DNA of 50,479 nt from an uncultured Alcanivorax sp. (GCA_913055795.1 CAJXLA010000007.1:1-50479), one strand, 5' to 3'; counted from the stretch's first letter, positions 26,524 through 36,463 are shown. The notes: generated by a model not told the origin, from the sequence alone. Numbers and translations: made by a program.

Positions 26524-28539
26524 ATGCCTGATTCAACACGTCGCATGCTGGTCACCAGCGCCTTGCCCTATGCCAATGGACCCGTTCACCTGGGCCATTT
26601 GCTGGAATACATCCAGACCGATATCTGGGTGCGCTTTCAGAAGATGCGCAACACGGACTGTGTCTATGTCTGTGCCGATGACGCGCATGGTACGGCCATC
26701 ATGCTCAAGGCCGAAGAACATGGCATTACGCCGGAAGACCAGATCGCGCGGGTACGCGCTGATCACGAGCGCGACTTCGCCGATTTCCTGATTGCTTTCG
26801 ACGAATACTACACCACCCATAGCGAGGAAAACCGGGAACTCGCGGAGGTGATTTATACCCGCAATCGCGACAGCGGTTATATCTCGCAGAAGACCATCAC
26901 CCAGCTCTATGATCCCCAGCGCGGCATGTTCCTCGCCGACCGCTTCGTTCAGGGCAGCTGCCCCAAATGCGGCGCGGAAGATCAATACGGTGATAACTGC
27001 GAAGCCTGCGGCGCCACCTACACGCCCGGCGAGCTGATCAATCCGCGCTCGGCGCTGAGCGGGGCCCCGCCCGAGGAGCGCGAAACCACCCAACTGTTTT
27101 TCGATCTGCCGCAATTCGAAGGCATGCTACGCGATTGGCTGGCCTCCGGCGCCATTCGCGAAAGCGTGGCCAACAAACTCGGTGAATGGCTGGAAGAAGG
27201 CCTGCAGCCCTGGGATATCAGCCGCGAGGCGCCCTATTTCGGTTTCGAGATCCCCGGCTGGCCAAACAAGTATTTCTATGTCTGGATGGATGCCCCCGTG
27301 GGCTACATGGCCGCGCTCAAGCACTATTGCGACCGGGTGGGGCGCGATTTTGCCCCCTACTGGGATCCGGACAGCGACTATGAAGTCCACCATTTCATCG
27401 GCAAGGACATCATCAACTTCCACGGCCTGTTCTGGCCCGCCATGCTGGACGGCGCGAATTTCCGCAAGCCCACCGCCCTGCATGCACACGGTTTCGTTAC
27501 CGTCAACGGCGCCAAGATGTCCAAGTCGCGCGGTACCTTCATTACCGCGCGGCATTATCTCGAGCACCTGGATCCGGAATACCTTCGCTATTACTTTGCC
27601 GCCAAGATGGTGCCGGGCGTGGAGGACTTCGATCTCAACCTGGACGATTTCGTTCAGCGGGTGAACTCCGATCTCGTGGGCAAGGTGATCAACATCGCCA
27701 GCCGCACGGCCAACTTCATCCGCAAGGGTGGCGGCTCCCTGGGCTCGGAACTGGACAACCCGGCTTTGGTCGATGAAGCACGCAACGCGGCCGATGAGAT
27801 CGCCGAGCTCTACGAAACGCGCGAATTCGGCAAGGCCATGCGCACCATCATGGCCCTGGCGGATCAGGCCAATGCCTATATCAATGAACGCGAACCCTGG
27901 AAACTGGCGAAGGAAGAAGGCCGCGAGGACAAGGTACGGGCTATCTGTACAACGGCACTCAATATCTTCCGGATTCTGGTGGTCTATCTAAAACCGGTTC
28001 TGCCCGTCCTGGCGGAAAAATCGGAGAAATTTCTGGCCATTGATCCGCTGCAGTGGGGGGATGAGCAGACCCTGTTGCTGGATCACGCCATCAACAAGTT
28101 CAAGCCGCTGATGCAGCGGGTAGGCTCGGAACAGGTAGAAGCCCTGCTGCAGGCTTCAGCGGGCACCACCCATGAGGCCGAGGACAATGCCGTGACGGAA
28201 GAAGACGGCAATCAAATCACCATCGATGATTTTGCCCAGCTGGATCTGCGCGTGGCGCGGATTGCCCACGCCCAATCCGTGGAAGGCGCCGACAAGCTCC
28301 TGCAGCTGACCCTGGATGTGGGCGAACTGGGCGAACGCACGGTTTTTGCCGGCATCAAGACACGCTATGCGCCCGAGGAGCTGCAGGATCGGTTGGTCGC
28401 CTATGTGGCCAACCTCAAGCCGCGCAAGATGAAGTTCGGCACCTCCGAGGGTATGGTGCTCGCCGCCGGTCCCGGCGGTGACGATCTTCATGTGCTGAGC
28501 CCGGATAACGGAGCGCGGCCGGGCATGCGGATTCAGTAG
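26524..28539 (+). CDS. metG: methionyl-tRNA synthetase with C-terminal tRNA-binding domain
   Basis: A 671-residue class I synthetase. The HIGH-type motif is HLGH (in [10 protein letters not shown]), the zinc knuckle is CPKC plus CEAC, and the KMSKS loop is intact (KMSKSRGTF). A C-terminal EMAP-II/Arc1p-like OB domain (about 575-671, [12 protein letters not shown]) supports dimerisation and tRNA binding. The ATG at 26524 gives [20 protein letters not shown], the normal N-terminus. The preceding 216 bases show no riboswitch or T-box that I can recognise. Confidence 0.97.
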   Translation: MPDSTRRMLVTSALPYANGPVHLGHLLEYIQTDIWVRFQKMRNTDCVYVCADDAHGTAIMLKAEEHGITPEDQIARVRADHERDFADFLIAFDEYYTTHSEENRELAEVIYTRNRDSGYISQKTITQLYDPQRGMFLADRFVQGSCPKCGAEDQYGDNCEACGATYTPGELINPRSALSGAPPEERETTQLFFDLPQFEGMLRDWLASGAIRESVANKLGEWLEEGLQPWDISREAPYFGFEIPGWPNKYFYVWMDAPVGYMAALKHYCDRVGRDFAPYWDPDSDYEVHHFIGKDIINFHGLFWPAMLDGANFRKPTALHAHGFVTVNGAKMSKSRGTFITARHYLEHLDPEYLRYYFAAKMVPGVEDFDLNLDDFVQRVNSDLVGKVINIASRTANFIRKGGGSLGSELDNPALVDEARNAADEIAELYETREFGKAMRTIMALADQANAYINEREPWKLAKEEGREDKVRAICTTALNIFRILVVYLKPVLPVLAEKSEKFLAIDPLQWGDEQTLLLDHAINKFKPLMQRVGSEQVEALLQASAGTTHEAEDNAVTEEDGNQITIDDFAQLDLRVARIAHAQSVEGADKLLQLTLDVGELGERTVFAGIKTRYAPEELQDRLVAYVANLKPRKMKFGTSEGMVLAAGPGGDDLHVLSPDNGARPGMRIQ

Positions 28540-28545
28540 GCGTCC

Positions 28546-29607
28546 ATGCGCTCACCCGCACTCCAGGTGATTGCTGGCCCCGGGGCCCGTGCCCATATCG
28601 AGCGTAACGGCCTGCGCCAGGAAGACATTCATGTGATGGCCGGTGCCAGCGGCGGCCCCAAATGGCTCTGTCTGGCGGCGCTGGATGAATACCTGTTCGG
28701 CGAGTTCTTTGCGCACCGGCAACAGCCCCTGGATCTGCTGGGCTCGTCCAGCGGAGCCTGGCGCTTCGCCTGTTTCGCCCAGTGCGATCCCGTGGCCGCC
28801 TCCCGACGCTTCCGCGACGCCTATCATTATCTGCGCTTCCCCGATGGCGCCGGCCGCGACGAGATCACGCGCATTTCCCGTTCCATGCTGGACGCGGCCT
28901 TTCCCGAACCGGAACAGGAACAAGAGGTTATCGACAATGAAGTCATCCGGCTGAACCTGATCGTAAACCGTGCCCGGGGACTGGCCGCCGGTCGGCACCC
29001 CTGGACTCAGGCGGCGGGTATGGGCCTGGCGGCACTGGCCAATGCCTTCAGTCGCCGCGCGCTGAGCGGTTTTTTCCGGCGGGTGCTGTTCCACACGCCC
29101 CGTGGCCGGCCGCCTTTTTACGACCTGAATGATCTGCCCACCGGACAGGTGCCGCTGACCACTGACAATCTGCGCGACGCCCTCATGGCCTCGGGCTCCA
29201 TTCCCCTGGTGCTGCATCCGGTGGAGGAGATTGCCGGCGCCGGCACCGGCCCCTTCTACGACGGCGGGATCACGGATTATCACTTCGATATTCCCTTCTC
29301 GAAGCAGGGCCTGGTGCTCTATCCGCACTTCTATCCGCACATTACGCCCGGGTGGTTCGACAAGAAGTTGCCGTGGCGCCACCCCCACGCCCGACATTAC
29401 GACAATGTGGTCATGCTCTGCCCGAGCGCGGACTGGGTGGCATCGCTGCCTCATGGACGCATTCCGGACCGGCGGGATTTTCAACGGTTATCCGATGGGG
29501 AGCGCGAACGGGTCTGGGGCGAGGCCATTGGCCGCTCGCGGGAACTGGTGGACGACTTCCGGCGCTTTTTGGACGGCGATCTTTCTTTCCTCGAATCCGG
29601 AAAGTGA
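28546..29607 (+). CDS. patatin-like phospholipase family protein
   Basis: A 353-residue protein of a second patatin subgroup: GASGGPKWL (oxyanion region), GSSSGAW as nucleophile elbow and YDGGITDYHFD with the catalytic Asp. It shares little with the DUF3336 patatin at 6060. It has no signal peptide. Six bases separate it from the metG stop, so it may be co-transcribed. Substrate unknown. Confidence 0.8.
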   Translation: MRSPALQVIAGPGARAHIERNGLRQEDIHVMAGASGGPKWLCLAALDEYLFGEFFAHRQQPLDLLGSSSGAWRFACFAQCDPVAASRRFRDAYHYLRFPDGAGRDEITRISRSMLDAAFPEPEQEQEVIDNEVIRLNLIVNRARGLAAGRHPWTQAAGMGLAALANAFSRRALSGFFRRVLFHTPRGRPPFYDLNDLPTGQVPLTTDNLRDALMASGSIPLVLHPVEEIAGAGTGPFYDGGITDYHFDIPFSKQGLVLYPHFYPHITPGWFDKKLPWRHPHARHYDNVVMLCPSADWVASLPHGRIPDRRDFQRLSDGERERVWGEAIGRSRELVDDFRRFLDGDLSFLESGK

Positions 29608-29614
29608 GAGCACA

Positions 29615-29875
29615 GGAACCTCGACCCCCTTCCCGGGCAGGATCTGCCATCGCAATTTTTCGTCTGGATCAAGGCGCGCCGACGCCGCCGTACTGCCTGT
29701 ACGGGTAGGAGACGCAACGCAGAGCCAGGCGAAAAAGGGTATGGCCGGAGGGTTGGGCGCAAAACCGGCATGCTGACTGCGCGTCGACAAGAACAACAGG
29801 ATGAGCATGCCTTTACGTTTTAGATCCGCAGTTTTGGGCCCAACAAAGCCTGGCCGGGAAGGGGGTCGAGGTTCC
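29615..29875. repeat. 261-bp palindromic element with nested stems
   Basis: Terminal 22-bp perfect inverted repeats (29615-29636 and 29854-29875). Inside, one stem-loop is formed by 29656-29667 and 29725-29736 (12 bp, one G-T), with an apical hairpin CCGTAC-TGCCT-GTACGG (29688-29704). A second is formed by 29752-29765 and 29831-29844 (13 of 14) and 29767-29774 with 29804-29811 (8 of 8). The whole would fold as a three-way junction. It contains no protein frame. It may be a MITE or a structured RNA; no target duplication is obvious. Confidence 0.7.
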
Positions 29876-29878
29876 CCC

Positions 29879-31177
29879 TTAACCCACAAAGCTCAGCAGG
29901 ATACCGGCGGATACAGCCGAACCGATCACGCCCGCCACATTCGGCCCCATGGCGTGCATGAGCAGGAAGTTCTGGTTATTCGCTTCCAGCCCCACCCGGT
30001 TGGATACGCGCGCGGCCATGGGCACAGCCGACACACCGGCACCGCCGATAATGGGATTGATGGGCATGCGCGAGAGCTTGTTCATGAGCCGGCCCATGAG
30101 CACGCCGGTCATGGTGCCGATCATGAAGGCCGCCAGCCCCAGCGCAAGAATGCCCAGGGTCTCCCAGACGAGGAACTGCTCGGCGGAGAGCTTCGAGCCT
30201 ACGGCCAGGCCCAGCATGATGGTCACGGTATTGATCAGGGCGTTGGTGGTGGTATCGGTCAGCCGCGCTACCACGCCGGATTCCTTCATGAGATTGCCGA
30301 AACAGAACATGCCCAGCAACGGCGCGGCATCGGGCAGCAGCAGCGCCACCAGAATGAGCAACAGCACGGGGAAGAGGATCTTTTCCAGCCGCGTGACAGG
30401 GCGCAGCTGTTCCATCTTGATCTCGCGTTCCGCCCGGGTGGTGAACGCACGGATGATGGGTGGCTGAATCACGGGCACCAGCGCCATATAGGAATAGGCC
30501 GCCACGGCAATGGCGCCCAGCAGCTCCGGCGCCAGTTTGGCCGTGACATAGATGGAGGTGGGCCCGTCGGCGCCGCCGATGATGCCAATGGCGGCCGCGT
30601 CGGGCAGCGAGAAATCCAGGCCCAGATGATTGAGCGCCAGCGCCCCCAGCAGTGCGGCAAAGATACCGAATTGCGCCGCCGCGCCCAGAAGCAGGGTGCG
30701 CGGATTGGCCAGCAGCGGGCCGAAATCCGTCATGGCGCCCACGCCCATGAAAATCAGCAGCGGGAACACGCCCGTGGTCAGGCCCGCTTCATAGATGAGA
30801 TAGAGCAGTCCGTCGGTATAGTTGGCCTCGACCGCGACCTGGTGAACACGCTCCTGCACGGCCGGCATGGCGTTGTGGTAGGCCTTCTGCAGCGCCTGGA
30901 CGCCCGCTTCCGGGTCCACCTTGAGGATATCGGCCAGGGCGGCCAGCAGTTCGGGGCCGCCCAGGCTCAGCGCCTGGGACACGGCCGACTCGGCCAGACC
31001 GGCCACGGGGATATTCGCCAGAATGCCGCCGAAGCCAATGGGAATGAGCAGCAACGGCTCGAACTGTTTGCGGATGGCCAGAAACAGCAGGCCCAGCCCC
31101 ACCAGGATCATGACAAACTGCCCGGGCGCCATCTGCGACAGGCCGGTGCTGAGCCACAGGGTTTCCAGATTCTCCAT
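29879..31177 (-). CDS. oadB: sodium-pumping oxaloacetate decarboxylase, beta subunit
   Basis: A 432-residue polytopic membrane protein. Family landmarks: [31 protein letters not shown] (the Na+-binding region with the key Asp), [11 protein letters not shown] and [13 protein letters not shown], with [21 protein letters not shown] near the C-terminus. The beta subunit decarboxylates carboxybiotin and couples this to Na+ export. It is the last gene of oadGAB, 17 bases after oadA. Its stop is four bases from the palindromic element. Confidence 0.95.
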   Translation of the reverse strand: MENLETLWLSTGLSQMAPGQFVMILVGLGLLFLAIRKQFEPLLLIPIGFGGILANIPVAGLAESAVSQALSLGGPELLAALADILKVDPEAGVQALQKAYHNAMPAVQERVHQVAVEANYTDGLLYLIYEAGLTTGVFPLLIFMGVGAMTDFGPLLANPRTLLLGAAAQFGIFAALLGALALNHLGLDFSLPDAAAIGIIGGADGPTSIYVTAKLAPELLGAIAVAAYSYMALVPVIQPPIIRAFTTRAEREIKMEQLRPVTRLEKILFPVLLLILVALLLPDAAPLLGMFCFGNLMKESGVVARLTDTTTNALINTVTIMLGLAVGSKLSAEQFLVWETLGILALGLAAFMIGTMTGVLMGRLMNKLSRMPINPIIGGAGVSAVPMAARVSNRVGLEANNQNFLLMHAMGPNVAGVIGSAVSAGILLSFVG

Positions 31178-31194
31178 CAGACGCTCCCGCAGGC

Positions 31195-32967
31195 TCAGGT
31201 AAGGGTGACCAGGGTCTGGCCCAGGGTGACGGCATCGCCCTCGCTGACGCGGACCTCACCAATGGTGCCGCCGCGCGGAGCGGATACATCCGTTTCCATC
31301 TTCATGGCTTCCAGCACCATGATCTTTTCCCCCTCGCTGACCACCTGCCCCGGTTTGACCAGAACGCGGAAAATATTGCCCGCCAGGGGCGCGGTCACCG
31401 GCTCACCGTCGCCGGCGGGCGCCGCGCTCGCGCCGCCCCCGCCCGTCACCGGCTGGATCGCGGTCACATCGCCACCCTCGGACACGGTAACCGTATAGGA
31501 CTGCCCTTCCACCTCGACCGTGTAGATCTCTTCGCCGGCCTCGGTGGTAGGCACGCTCACTGCGCGACCGGTGGGGGCGGGTTCAAAGGCATCCGGATCG
31601 TCACGGTGCTGCAGAAACTTCAGACCGATTTCGGGGAAGAGCGCGTAGGTCAGCACATCGTCGACTTCGCGCTCACCCTCCGCCAGCCGGATGCCCTTGT
31701 CCCTGGCCTGGGTGCGCAGCTTGTCCGTGAGCGCGTCCATTTCGTTGTCCAGGCGATCCGCCGGCCGGCAGGTAATGGGCTCATCCCCGTCCAGGGCGCG
31801 TTGCTGCAGTTCCTGACTGAAAGGCGCCGGCGCCGCCCCGTACTCGCCACGCAACACGCCCCGGGTTTCCTTCGACAGGGCCTTGTAGCGCGCGCCGGCG
31901 AGCACATTCATGACGGCCTGGGTGCCCACGATCTGGGAGGTGGGCGTCACCAGCGGAATATAGCCCAGATCCTCGCGCACCCGGGGAATCTCGGCGAGCA
32001 CTTCGTCGAACCTGTCCTCGGCATCCTGCTCACGCAGCTGGTTTTCCATGTTGGTCAGCATGCCGCCAGGCACCTGGGCGATCAGGATGCGCGAATCCAC
32101 GCCGCGCAGACTGCCCTCGAATTGCGCATATTTCTTGCGCACTTCACGGAACCAGGCGGCGATTTCCTCCAGCAGTTGAATATCCAGGCCGGTGGCGCGG
32201 TCACTGCCTTCCAGCATGGCCACCACGGACTCGGTGGGACTGTGCCCATAGGTCATGGACATGGACGAAACCGCGGAATCCACATTGTCGATGCCCGCCT
32301 CGGCCGCTTTGAGCGCCGTCGCCGTGGACAGCCCCGTGGTAGCGTGGCACTGCATGTGCACCGGAATGGACAGGCTTTCCTTGAGCTTGCTGACCAGTTC
32401 GTACGCCACATAGGGACGCAGCAGGCCGGCCATGTCCTTGATGGCAATGGAGTGCGCGCCCATGTCCTCGATCCGGCGCGCCTGATCCAGCCACATCTGC
32501 GTGGTATGCACCGGGCTGACGGTATAGGCAATGGTGCCCTGGGCGTGCTTGCCCTGCTCCACCACGGCCTGGATGGCGCGCTCGATATTGCGCATGTCGT
32601 TCATGGCATCAAAGACGCGGAAGACATCCACGCCATTGACCGCCGCGCGCTCAACGAACTTGTCCACCACATCATCGGCATAATGGCGATAACCCAGCAG
32701 GTTCTGACCTCGCAACAGCATCTGCTGGGGCGTATTGGGCATCGCCTCCTTGAGCCGACGGATACGTTCCCAGGGATCCTCGCCCAGATAGCGGATGCAG
32801 GCATCAAAAGTAGCTCCGCCCCAGGACTCCAGGGACCAGAAGCCCACCCGGTCGAGTTTCTCCGCGATAGGCAGCATGTCGTCGATACGCATGCGGGTCG
32901 CGAACAGGGACTGGTGCGCATCGCGCAGCACCACATCCGTAATTCCCAGGGGCTTAGGCTCGGTCAT
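31195..32967 (-). CDS. oadA: sodium-pumping oxaloacetate decarboxylase, alpha subunit
   Basis: A 590-residue protein with an N-terminal carboxyltransferase domain ([15 protein letters not shown], metal-binding MQCHATTG), the conserved carboxylase region and a C-terminal biotinyl domain with VLEAMKMET, biotin on Lys556. It moves CO2 from oxaloacetate to biotin; the beta subunit then releases it with Na+ export. An Ala/Pro/Gly-rich linker precedes the biotin domain. Pyruvate carboxylase subunit B is a close relative, but oadB and oadG on either side decide the assignment. Confidence 0.95.
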   Translation of the reverse strand: MTEPKPLGITDVVLRDAHQSLFATRMRIDDMLPIAEKLDRVGFWSLESWGGATFDACIRYLGEDPWERIRRLKEAMPNTPQQMLLRGQNLLGYRHYADDVVDKFVERAAVNGVDVFRVFDAMNDMRNIERAIQAVVEQGKHAQGTIAYTVSPVHTTQMWLDQARRIEDMGAHSIAIKDMAGLLRPYVAYELVSKLKESLSIPVHMQCHATTGLSTATALKAAEAGIDNVDSAVSSMSMTYGHSPTESVVAMLEGSDRATGLDIQLLEEIAAWFREVRKKYAQFEGSLRGVDSRILIAQVPGGMLTNMENQLREQDAEDRFDEVLAEIPRVREDLGYIPLVTPTSQIVGTQAVMNVLAGARYKALSKETRGVLRGEYGAAPAPFSQELQQRALDGDEPITCRPADRLDNEMDALTDKLRTQARDKGIRLAEGEREVDDVLTYALFPEIGLKFLQHRDDPDAFEPAPTGRAVSVPTTEAGEEIYTVEVEGQSYTVTVSEGGDVTAIQPVTGGGGASAAPAGDGEPVTAPLAGNIFRVLVKPGQVVSEGEKIMVLEAMKMETDVSAPRGGTIGEVRVSEGDAVTLGQTLVTLT

Positions 32968-32987
32968 GATGATTCCTCGGCGAACAA

Positions 32988-33239
32988 TCAGCGGCCGCGA
33001 CGGGCCCGGTGCTTTGCAATGGCTTCATGGATAATGGCTTCGGTGCGCGACGAGACGGCCTCTCCGGGCACGGGCACCACCGGCTCCGCAGCCGCCGCCG
33101 GCTCGTCCGCTTCCGGGAAGAAACGGTTGACCAGACGGGACATGACAGTGGTGGTTACCACCAGCGCGATCAGAAAACCGAAGACCACGCCCATGCCCAG
33201 CAACATCAGTTCCACGCCCTGCGCGAACAACGCATTCAT
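32988..33239 (-). CDS. oadG: sodium-pumping oxaloacetate decarboxylase, gamma subunit
   Basis: An 83-residue protein with one N-terminal transmembrane helix (about 10-32, [19 protein letters not shown]) and an Ala/Pro/Val-rich linker, typical of OadG, which joins the alpha subunit to the membrane and helps assembly. It is the first gene of the operon. The region upstream (33240-33400) has no clear promoter to my eye. Confidence 0.88.
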   Translation of the reverse strand: MNALFAQGVELMLLGMGVVFGFLIALVVTTTVMSRLVNRFFPEADEPAAAAEPVVPVPGEAVSSRTEAIIHEAIAKHRARRGR

Positions 33240-33527
33240 GGCGATCTACCCCCTGCCCAATAGCGCCGCCAGCCAGGCAGCGACAGCATAGTGGAACGGA
33301 CGCAAGGCCCGGGCCCACGGGAGGCGCAATGTACCGGGATTGTTGACAATTGGCAATGACGAACGCGGCCATTTTTTTTATACATTCAGGGAAATCAGGG
33401 AGTTGGAATGATACTCGGCGGTCATCAAGAACCCGGATGGGGAGCGATTGCGTTGCGGAGCATGGAGATCGGAACTGATGGGTTGGTCCCGTCCGGATCC
33501 GGATTGTGGCGCGGTTGCGCTTGCGAA

Positions 33528-34337
33528 CTCGCTGGTACACCCGATACTTACAAAAGAGGAGTCTTCGGAAGTTCAGTCATTGCGTTGTTTATCGGTGTCG
33601 TAGGGTGCGCTGTGCGCACCGTTCCAGCTCGGTGGAGTAGTTATCCGCCACACGAAGGTCCGGTCTTTGGCGGTTCCACCCGGCATTGAGCCGGGCGGAA
33701 CCGCGGGAGGATTACTCGGCCGCTAACGCGGCCTCGCCCTTCGGGCTGCCTAGCCTCGCGAGGCAATGCTGCGCGCCCGGGCGGGCGCTTGTGGCTCGCT
33801 AGCTGCGGCAGCTTCGCCGCCACCGCCCAATGCGTACATTGGGCGGTGGTCGAACGAGGGGTCTCCTTCGAACTCCCCGGTGCATCAGATATCCACAAGA
33901 AGGGAGCCTGTGGAGGTTCAGTCCCTTAAACTGCCGTGCGGTGCCGCAGGATGCGCCGTGCGCACCATTCCACTTTGGAGGTAAACCACCGCCGTCCAGA
34001 GTCGGACTTTGGCGGTTCCGCCCGGCATTGAGCCAGGCGGAACTGCGGGAGGATTGGCTCGTGGCCTATGGCCCCTCGCCGCCACCGCCCAATGCGGAAA
34101 TTGGGCGGTGGTCGAACGGGGGTTCTGCTTAGTAACGCCCCGGTGCACCAGATACCCACAAAAAAAGGGCCTGGCAGTGCGTCTTGCGCAGGTTTGGAGG
34201 CTGGGAACGCGGGAGGATTGACTCGCTGCCTGCGGCAGCTTCGTCGCCACCGCCCAATGCGTAAATTGGGCGGTGGTCGAACGAGGGGTTCTGCTTAACA
34301 GCTCCCCGGTGCACCAGATACCCACAAAAAAAGGGCC
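33528..34337 (+). repeat. array of tRNA-Arg 3'-end/terminator copies
   Basis: Four plus-strand copies of the tRNA-Arg tail plus terminator half-stem start at 33528 (heavily diverged), 33873 (a handful of changes), 34136 (one change in 36) and 34302 (identical to the tRNA tail read on the minus strand). Spacings are 345, 263 and 166 bases. The last three copies are preceded by a hairpin CCGCCCAAT-nnn-ATTGGGCGG and a GTCGAACG-GGGG box. Also repeated are GCGC/GCGC palindromes (33600-33626, 33946-33972) and a GCGGAAC-GCGGGAGGATT module (near 33690 and 34030). Short frames inside are not real genes. Confidence 0.8.
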
Positions 34338-34377
34338 TGGTGGCCCTTTTTTTGTGGGTATCTGGTGCACCGGGGAG
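34302..34377 (-). terminator. 36-bp perfect palindrome at the tRNA-Arg 3' end
   Basis: Arms 34302-34337 and 34342-34377 are perfectly complementary over 36 bases with a TGGT loop. The inner part (GGGCC plus a run of seven A/T) works as a terminator for the minus-strand tRNA-Arg and for plus-strand readthrough. The outer part is the tRNA acceptor end and CCA, present once in the gene and once inverted. Confidence 0.85.
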
Positions 34378-34439
34378 GATTCGAACCCCCGACCTTCTGG
34401 TTCGTAGCCAGATGCTCTATCCAACTGAGCTACCGGTGC
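34363..34439 (-). tRNA. tRNA-Arg (ACG)
   Basis: A complete cloverleaf on the minus strand: acceptor GCACCGG (from 34439) pairs with CCGGTGC, discriminator A and encoded CCA ending at 34363. Anticodon stem TCTGG/CCAGA with loop CTACGAA gives anticodon ACG (read as ICG). T arm GGGGGTTCGAATCCTCC. Confidence 0.97.
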
Positions 34440-34510
34440 TTGCTCGGCTTCGCCACTGGCGGCGAGAAGATGCGCATTATTCCGAACGGCCTCCGGGGAG
34501 TCAAGCCGAC

Positions 34511-34990
34511 TTATTCGCCCGTTTCTTCCATCTGCTTTTGCAGGTAGTTCTCCAGGCCCACCCTGTCGATCAGGCCGAGCTGGGTTTCCAGCCAGTCGAT
34601 ATGCTCTTCCTCGGACTGGAGGATGCGATCCAGCAGGTCCCGGGAGACGTAGTCGCGCACGGATTCGCAGTACTCGATCCCGTTGCGCAGGGTGGGCAAC
34701 GCCTGGTGTTCCAGCTTGAGGTCACACTCGAGCATCTCTTTGGTGTTCTCACCCACCAGCAGCTTGCCCAGATCCTGAAGATTGGGCACGCCCTCAAGGA
34801 AGAGGATACGTTCGATCAGCCAGTCAGCGTGGCGCATCTCGTCGATGGATTCGTTGTATTCGTGCTGGCCCAGCGCGGTCAGGCCCCAATCCTTGTACAT
34901 GCGTGCATGCAGAAAATACTGATTGATCGCGACCAGTTCATTGCCCAGCGCTTCATTGAGATACTGGGTTACCTTTTCATCACCGCGCAT
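34511..34990 (-). CDS. bfr: bacterioferritin
   Basis: A 159-residue 24-mer iron storage protein. Ferroxidase ligands are in place (Glu in [10 protein letters not shown], Glu and His in DEMRHADW, Glu in LKLEHQAL, Glu and His in EEEHIDW), and the haem-ligand Met is in DEMRHAD. The N-terminus is [16 protein letters not shown] Fur-like box lies about 100 bases upstream. bfd, its ferredoxin partner for iron release, is 1.2 kb away with one gene between. Confidence 0.97.
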   Translation of the reverse strand: MRGDEKVTQYLNEALGNELVAINQYFLHARMYKDWGLTALGQHEYNESIDEMRHADWLIERILFLEGVPNLQDLGKLLVGENTKEMLECDLKLEHQALPTLRNGIEYCESVRDYVSRDLLDRILQSEEEHIDWLETQLGLIDRVGLENYLQKQMEETGE

Positions 34991-35090
34991 GAGCGCCTCC
35001 GTATCGCGTTAACCGTTCAATGCTGCTCATTGTCTTCCCCAGCCATCGTGGAATGCAACCACGAAAACGATTCCCGCACTGCAACCGCAT

Positions 35091-35105
35091 TGAAAATGAT
35101 TATTA
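35091..35105. promoter_or_regulatory. Fur-like box upstream of bfr
   Basis: The segment TGAAAATGATTATTA matches the 7-1-7 Fur palindrome TGATAATNATTATCA at 12 of 14 defined positions. It lies in the 154-base gap between bfr and the outer-membrane protein gene, about 100 bases before the bfr start. Confidence 0.55.
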
Positions 35106-35144
35106 CGTTGTTTCCCGCTTGCCCGCCATCTCAGTCAACGCCGG

Positions 35145-35999
35145 CTAGAAATGGTAATAGTACTGCAGCGCCACCTGGTTCAGACGGTCCTCAAAGCCGA
35201 TCAGATCTGTTTCGGAATCGCGGATAATGGTACGGGTCATGACGCGCAACAGATGATGGCTACGCACGAGAGGCACTTCCATGTACAGGTGGGCCCTGCT
35301 GCGTCGATATTCCTTGTTGCCGTAACTGTGTGCACCTTCGTAATGATCCAGATTCAGACCGAACTCGGTGGCCGTGGGCAGGGTGATGGTGTTGTACCAG
35401 CGCCCGAAATAGCCGCAGCCGTTGCGGTTCAGTTGTTCTTCGCCGATGGATTGTGCGATGCGGGGGCGGTCATCGTCCTTTTCTTCCTCGTTGCAGGCCA
35501 GGGCCGCACCCAGACGCAGGTCCCAGGTGGTGCCGCGGCCCAGGCGCTTGTCCAGACCCGCGCCCACCGCACCCATGAACTCCCGTTCTTCCAGCTGCTG
35601 GTGATTCTCGCCCCCTTCCAGCCAGCCCCAGCCGGATAGCAGCCAGGGCCTGTCGTGACCACTTAGCGGACGTAGCGGATGAACACCGTCGACGAACCAC
35701 TGAACATGTTCGCTATAACGCTGCTCATCGTTTCTTTCCGCTTCCTGTTCATAGGTATGGCTGATCTGCGCATGCAGCTCCGGCCGGCCGACACGGGCGC
35801 GCTCGCCCGTCCAGCGGTTATGCCAGCCCAGCCGTACGGTGCGTCCGCGCGCATAGGAGTTGTGATCCGCGTCCGCATAGCCTTCCACGCCCAGGCCCAG
35901 TCCCAGGTAGAGCGGAAGCCTCGTTTCGTCCGTCTCTACCGCCTGCAGGGCAGTGCTCGACAGCAGTAGCAAGAGGCTCGTCACCCATACGGGTTTCAT
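35145..35999 (-). CDS. putative outer-membrane beta-barrel protein
   Basis: A 284-residue exported protein (signal ending STALQA, about residue 20). The mature part shows alternating aromatic/polar strands, Tyr/Trp-rich turns and the C-terminal signature VALQYYYHF ending in Phe, typical of outer-membrane barrels recognised by the BAM complex. I do not recognise the family. Its place between bfr and bfd, in a segment with two Fur-like boxes, raises the possibility of an iron-linked role (inference). Confidence 0.65.
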   Translation of the reverse strand: MKPVWVTSLLLLLSSTALQAVETDETRLPLYLGLGLGVEGYADADHNSYARGRTVRLGWHNRWTGERARVGRPELHAQISHTYEQEAERNDEQRYSEHVQWFVDGVHPLRPLSGHDRPWLLSGWGWLEGGENHQQLEEREFMGAVGAGLDKRLGRGTTWDLRLGAALACNEEEKDDDRPRIAQSIGEEQLNRNGCGYFGRWYNTITLPTATEFGLNLDHYEGAHSYGNKEYRRSRAHLYMEVPLVRSHHLLRVMTRTIIRDSETDLIGFEDRLNQVALQYYYHF

Positions 36000-36176
36000 G
36001 ACCTTCTCCTCCCGACCAATTAAGGAGCGCTCCGTGGGAGCGCCGGGCGGGCATTGTGCCAGTCAGGAAGGTTGCGTGCCCGATCATGGGCACGGGAAAG
36101 AACCGTAAAGAGCCGATCAGGCCTGTGATTGGGCATCACAGGGAAGGGGGTAAAAACGCGCAAGGCATCCGGGTGA

Positions 36177-36410
36177 TCAGGCGGACTGAGGCACCCACTG
36201 CTGAACGCCGGGCTGCTCCACCAGGCGTCGGGTATCGGCCTGACCCTCGAGCAGCGCCTCCCGCAACACCTCGCGGGCCTGGCGGGAACACTTCGAGCAC
36301 TGACTGGCGACGCCCAGCTCGCGGTTGAGCGCACGCACGCTCACAGCCCCGTTCCGGGCGGCCGCGCGGATCTGATGATCGGTTATGCCCTTGCAGATAC
36401 AGACGTACAT
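36177..36410 (-). CDS. bfd: bacterioferritin-associated ferredoxin
   Basis: A 77-residue [2Fe-2S] protein with Cys4, Cys6, Cys38 and Cys41 (CIC and CSKC), the Bfd arrangement. Bfd reduces the Bfr haem so that stored iron can be released when iron is short. The C-terminal extension (about residues 55-77) is a little longer than the E. coli protein. A perfect Fur box lies 39 bases upstream of the start. Confidence 0.95.
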   Translation of the reverse strand: MYVCICKGITDHQIRAAARNGAVSVRALNRELGVASQCSKCSRQAREVLREALLEGQADTRRLVEQPGVQQWVPQSA

Positions 36411-36448
36411 GGCTTTTCACCTCCCTATGGTGGCAATACTAATGCGGT

Positions 36449-36463
36449 TGATAATGATTATCA
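36449..36463. promoter_or_regulatory. Fur box between bfd and the diguanylate cyclase gene
   Basis: TGATAATGATTATCA is a perfect 7-1-7 Fur palindrome. It lies 39 bases before bfd (minus strand), the expected target. The divergent cyclase start is 217 bases to the right, so control of that gene is possible but less likely. Confidence 0.88.

Noticed and set aside
29801-31498. A 565-residue plus-strand frame
   Set aside because: It is antisense to oadB and the end of oadA, which are certain.
33408-34132. Several short plus-strand frames in the repeat array
   Set aside because: They run through repeated hairpin linkers and tRNA tails and show no protein-like conservation.
33528-34337. Possible CRISPR array
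   Set aside because: Repeats are irregularly spaced (166-345 bases), contain tRNA tails and terminators, and no cas genes are present.
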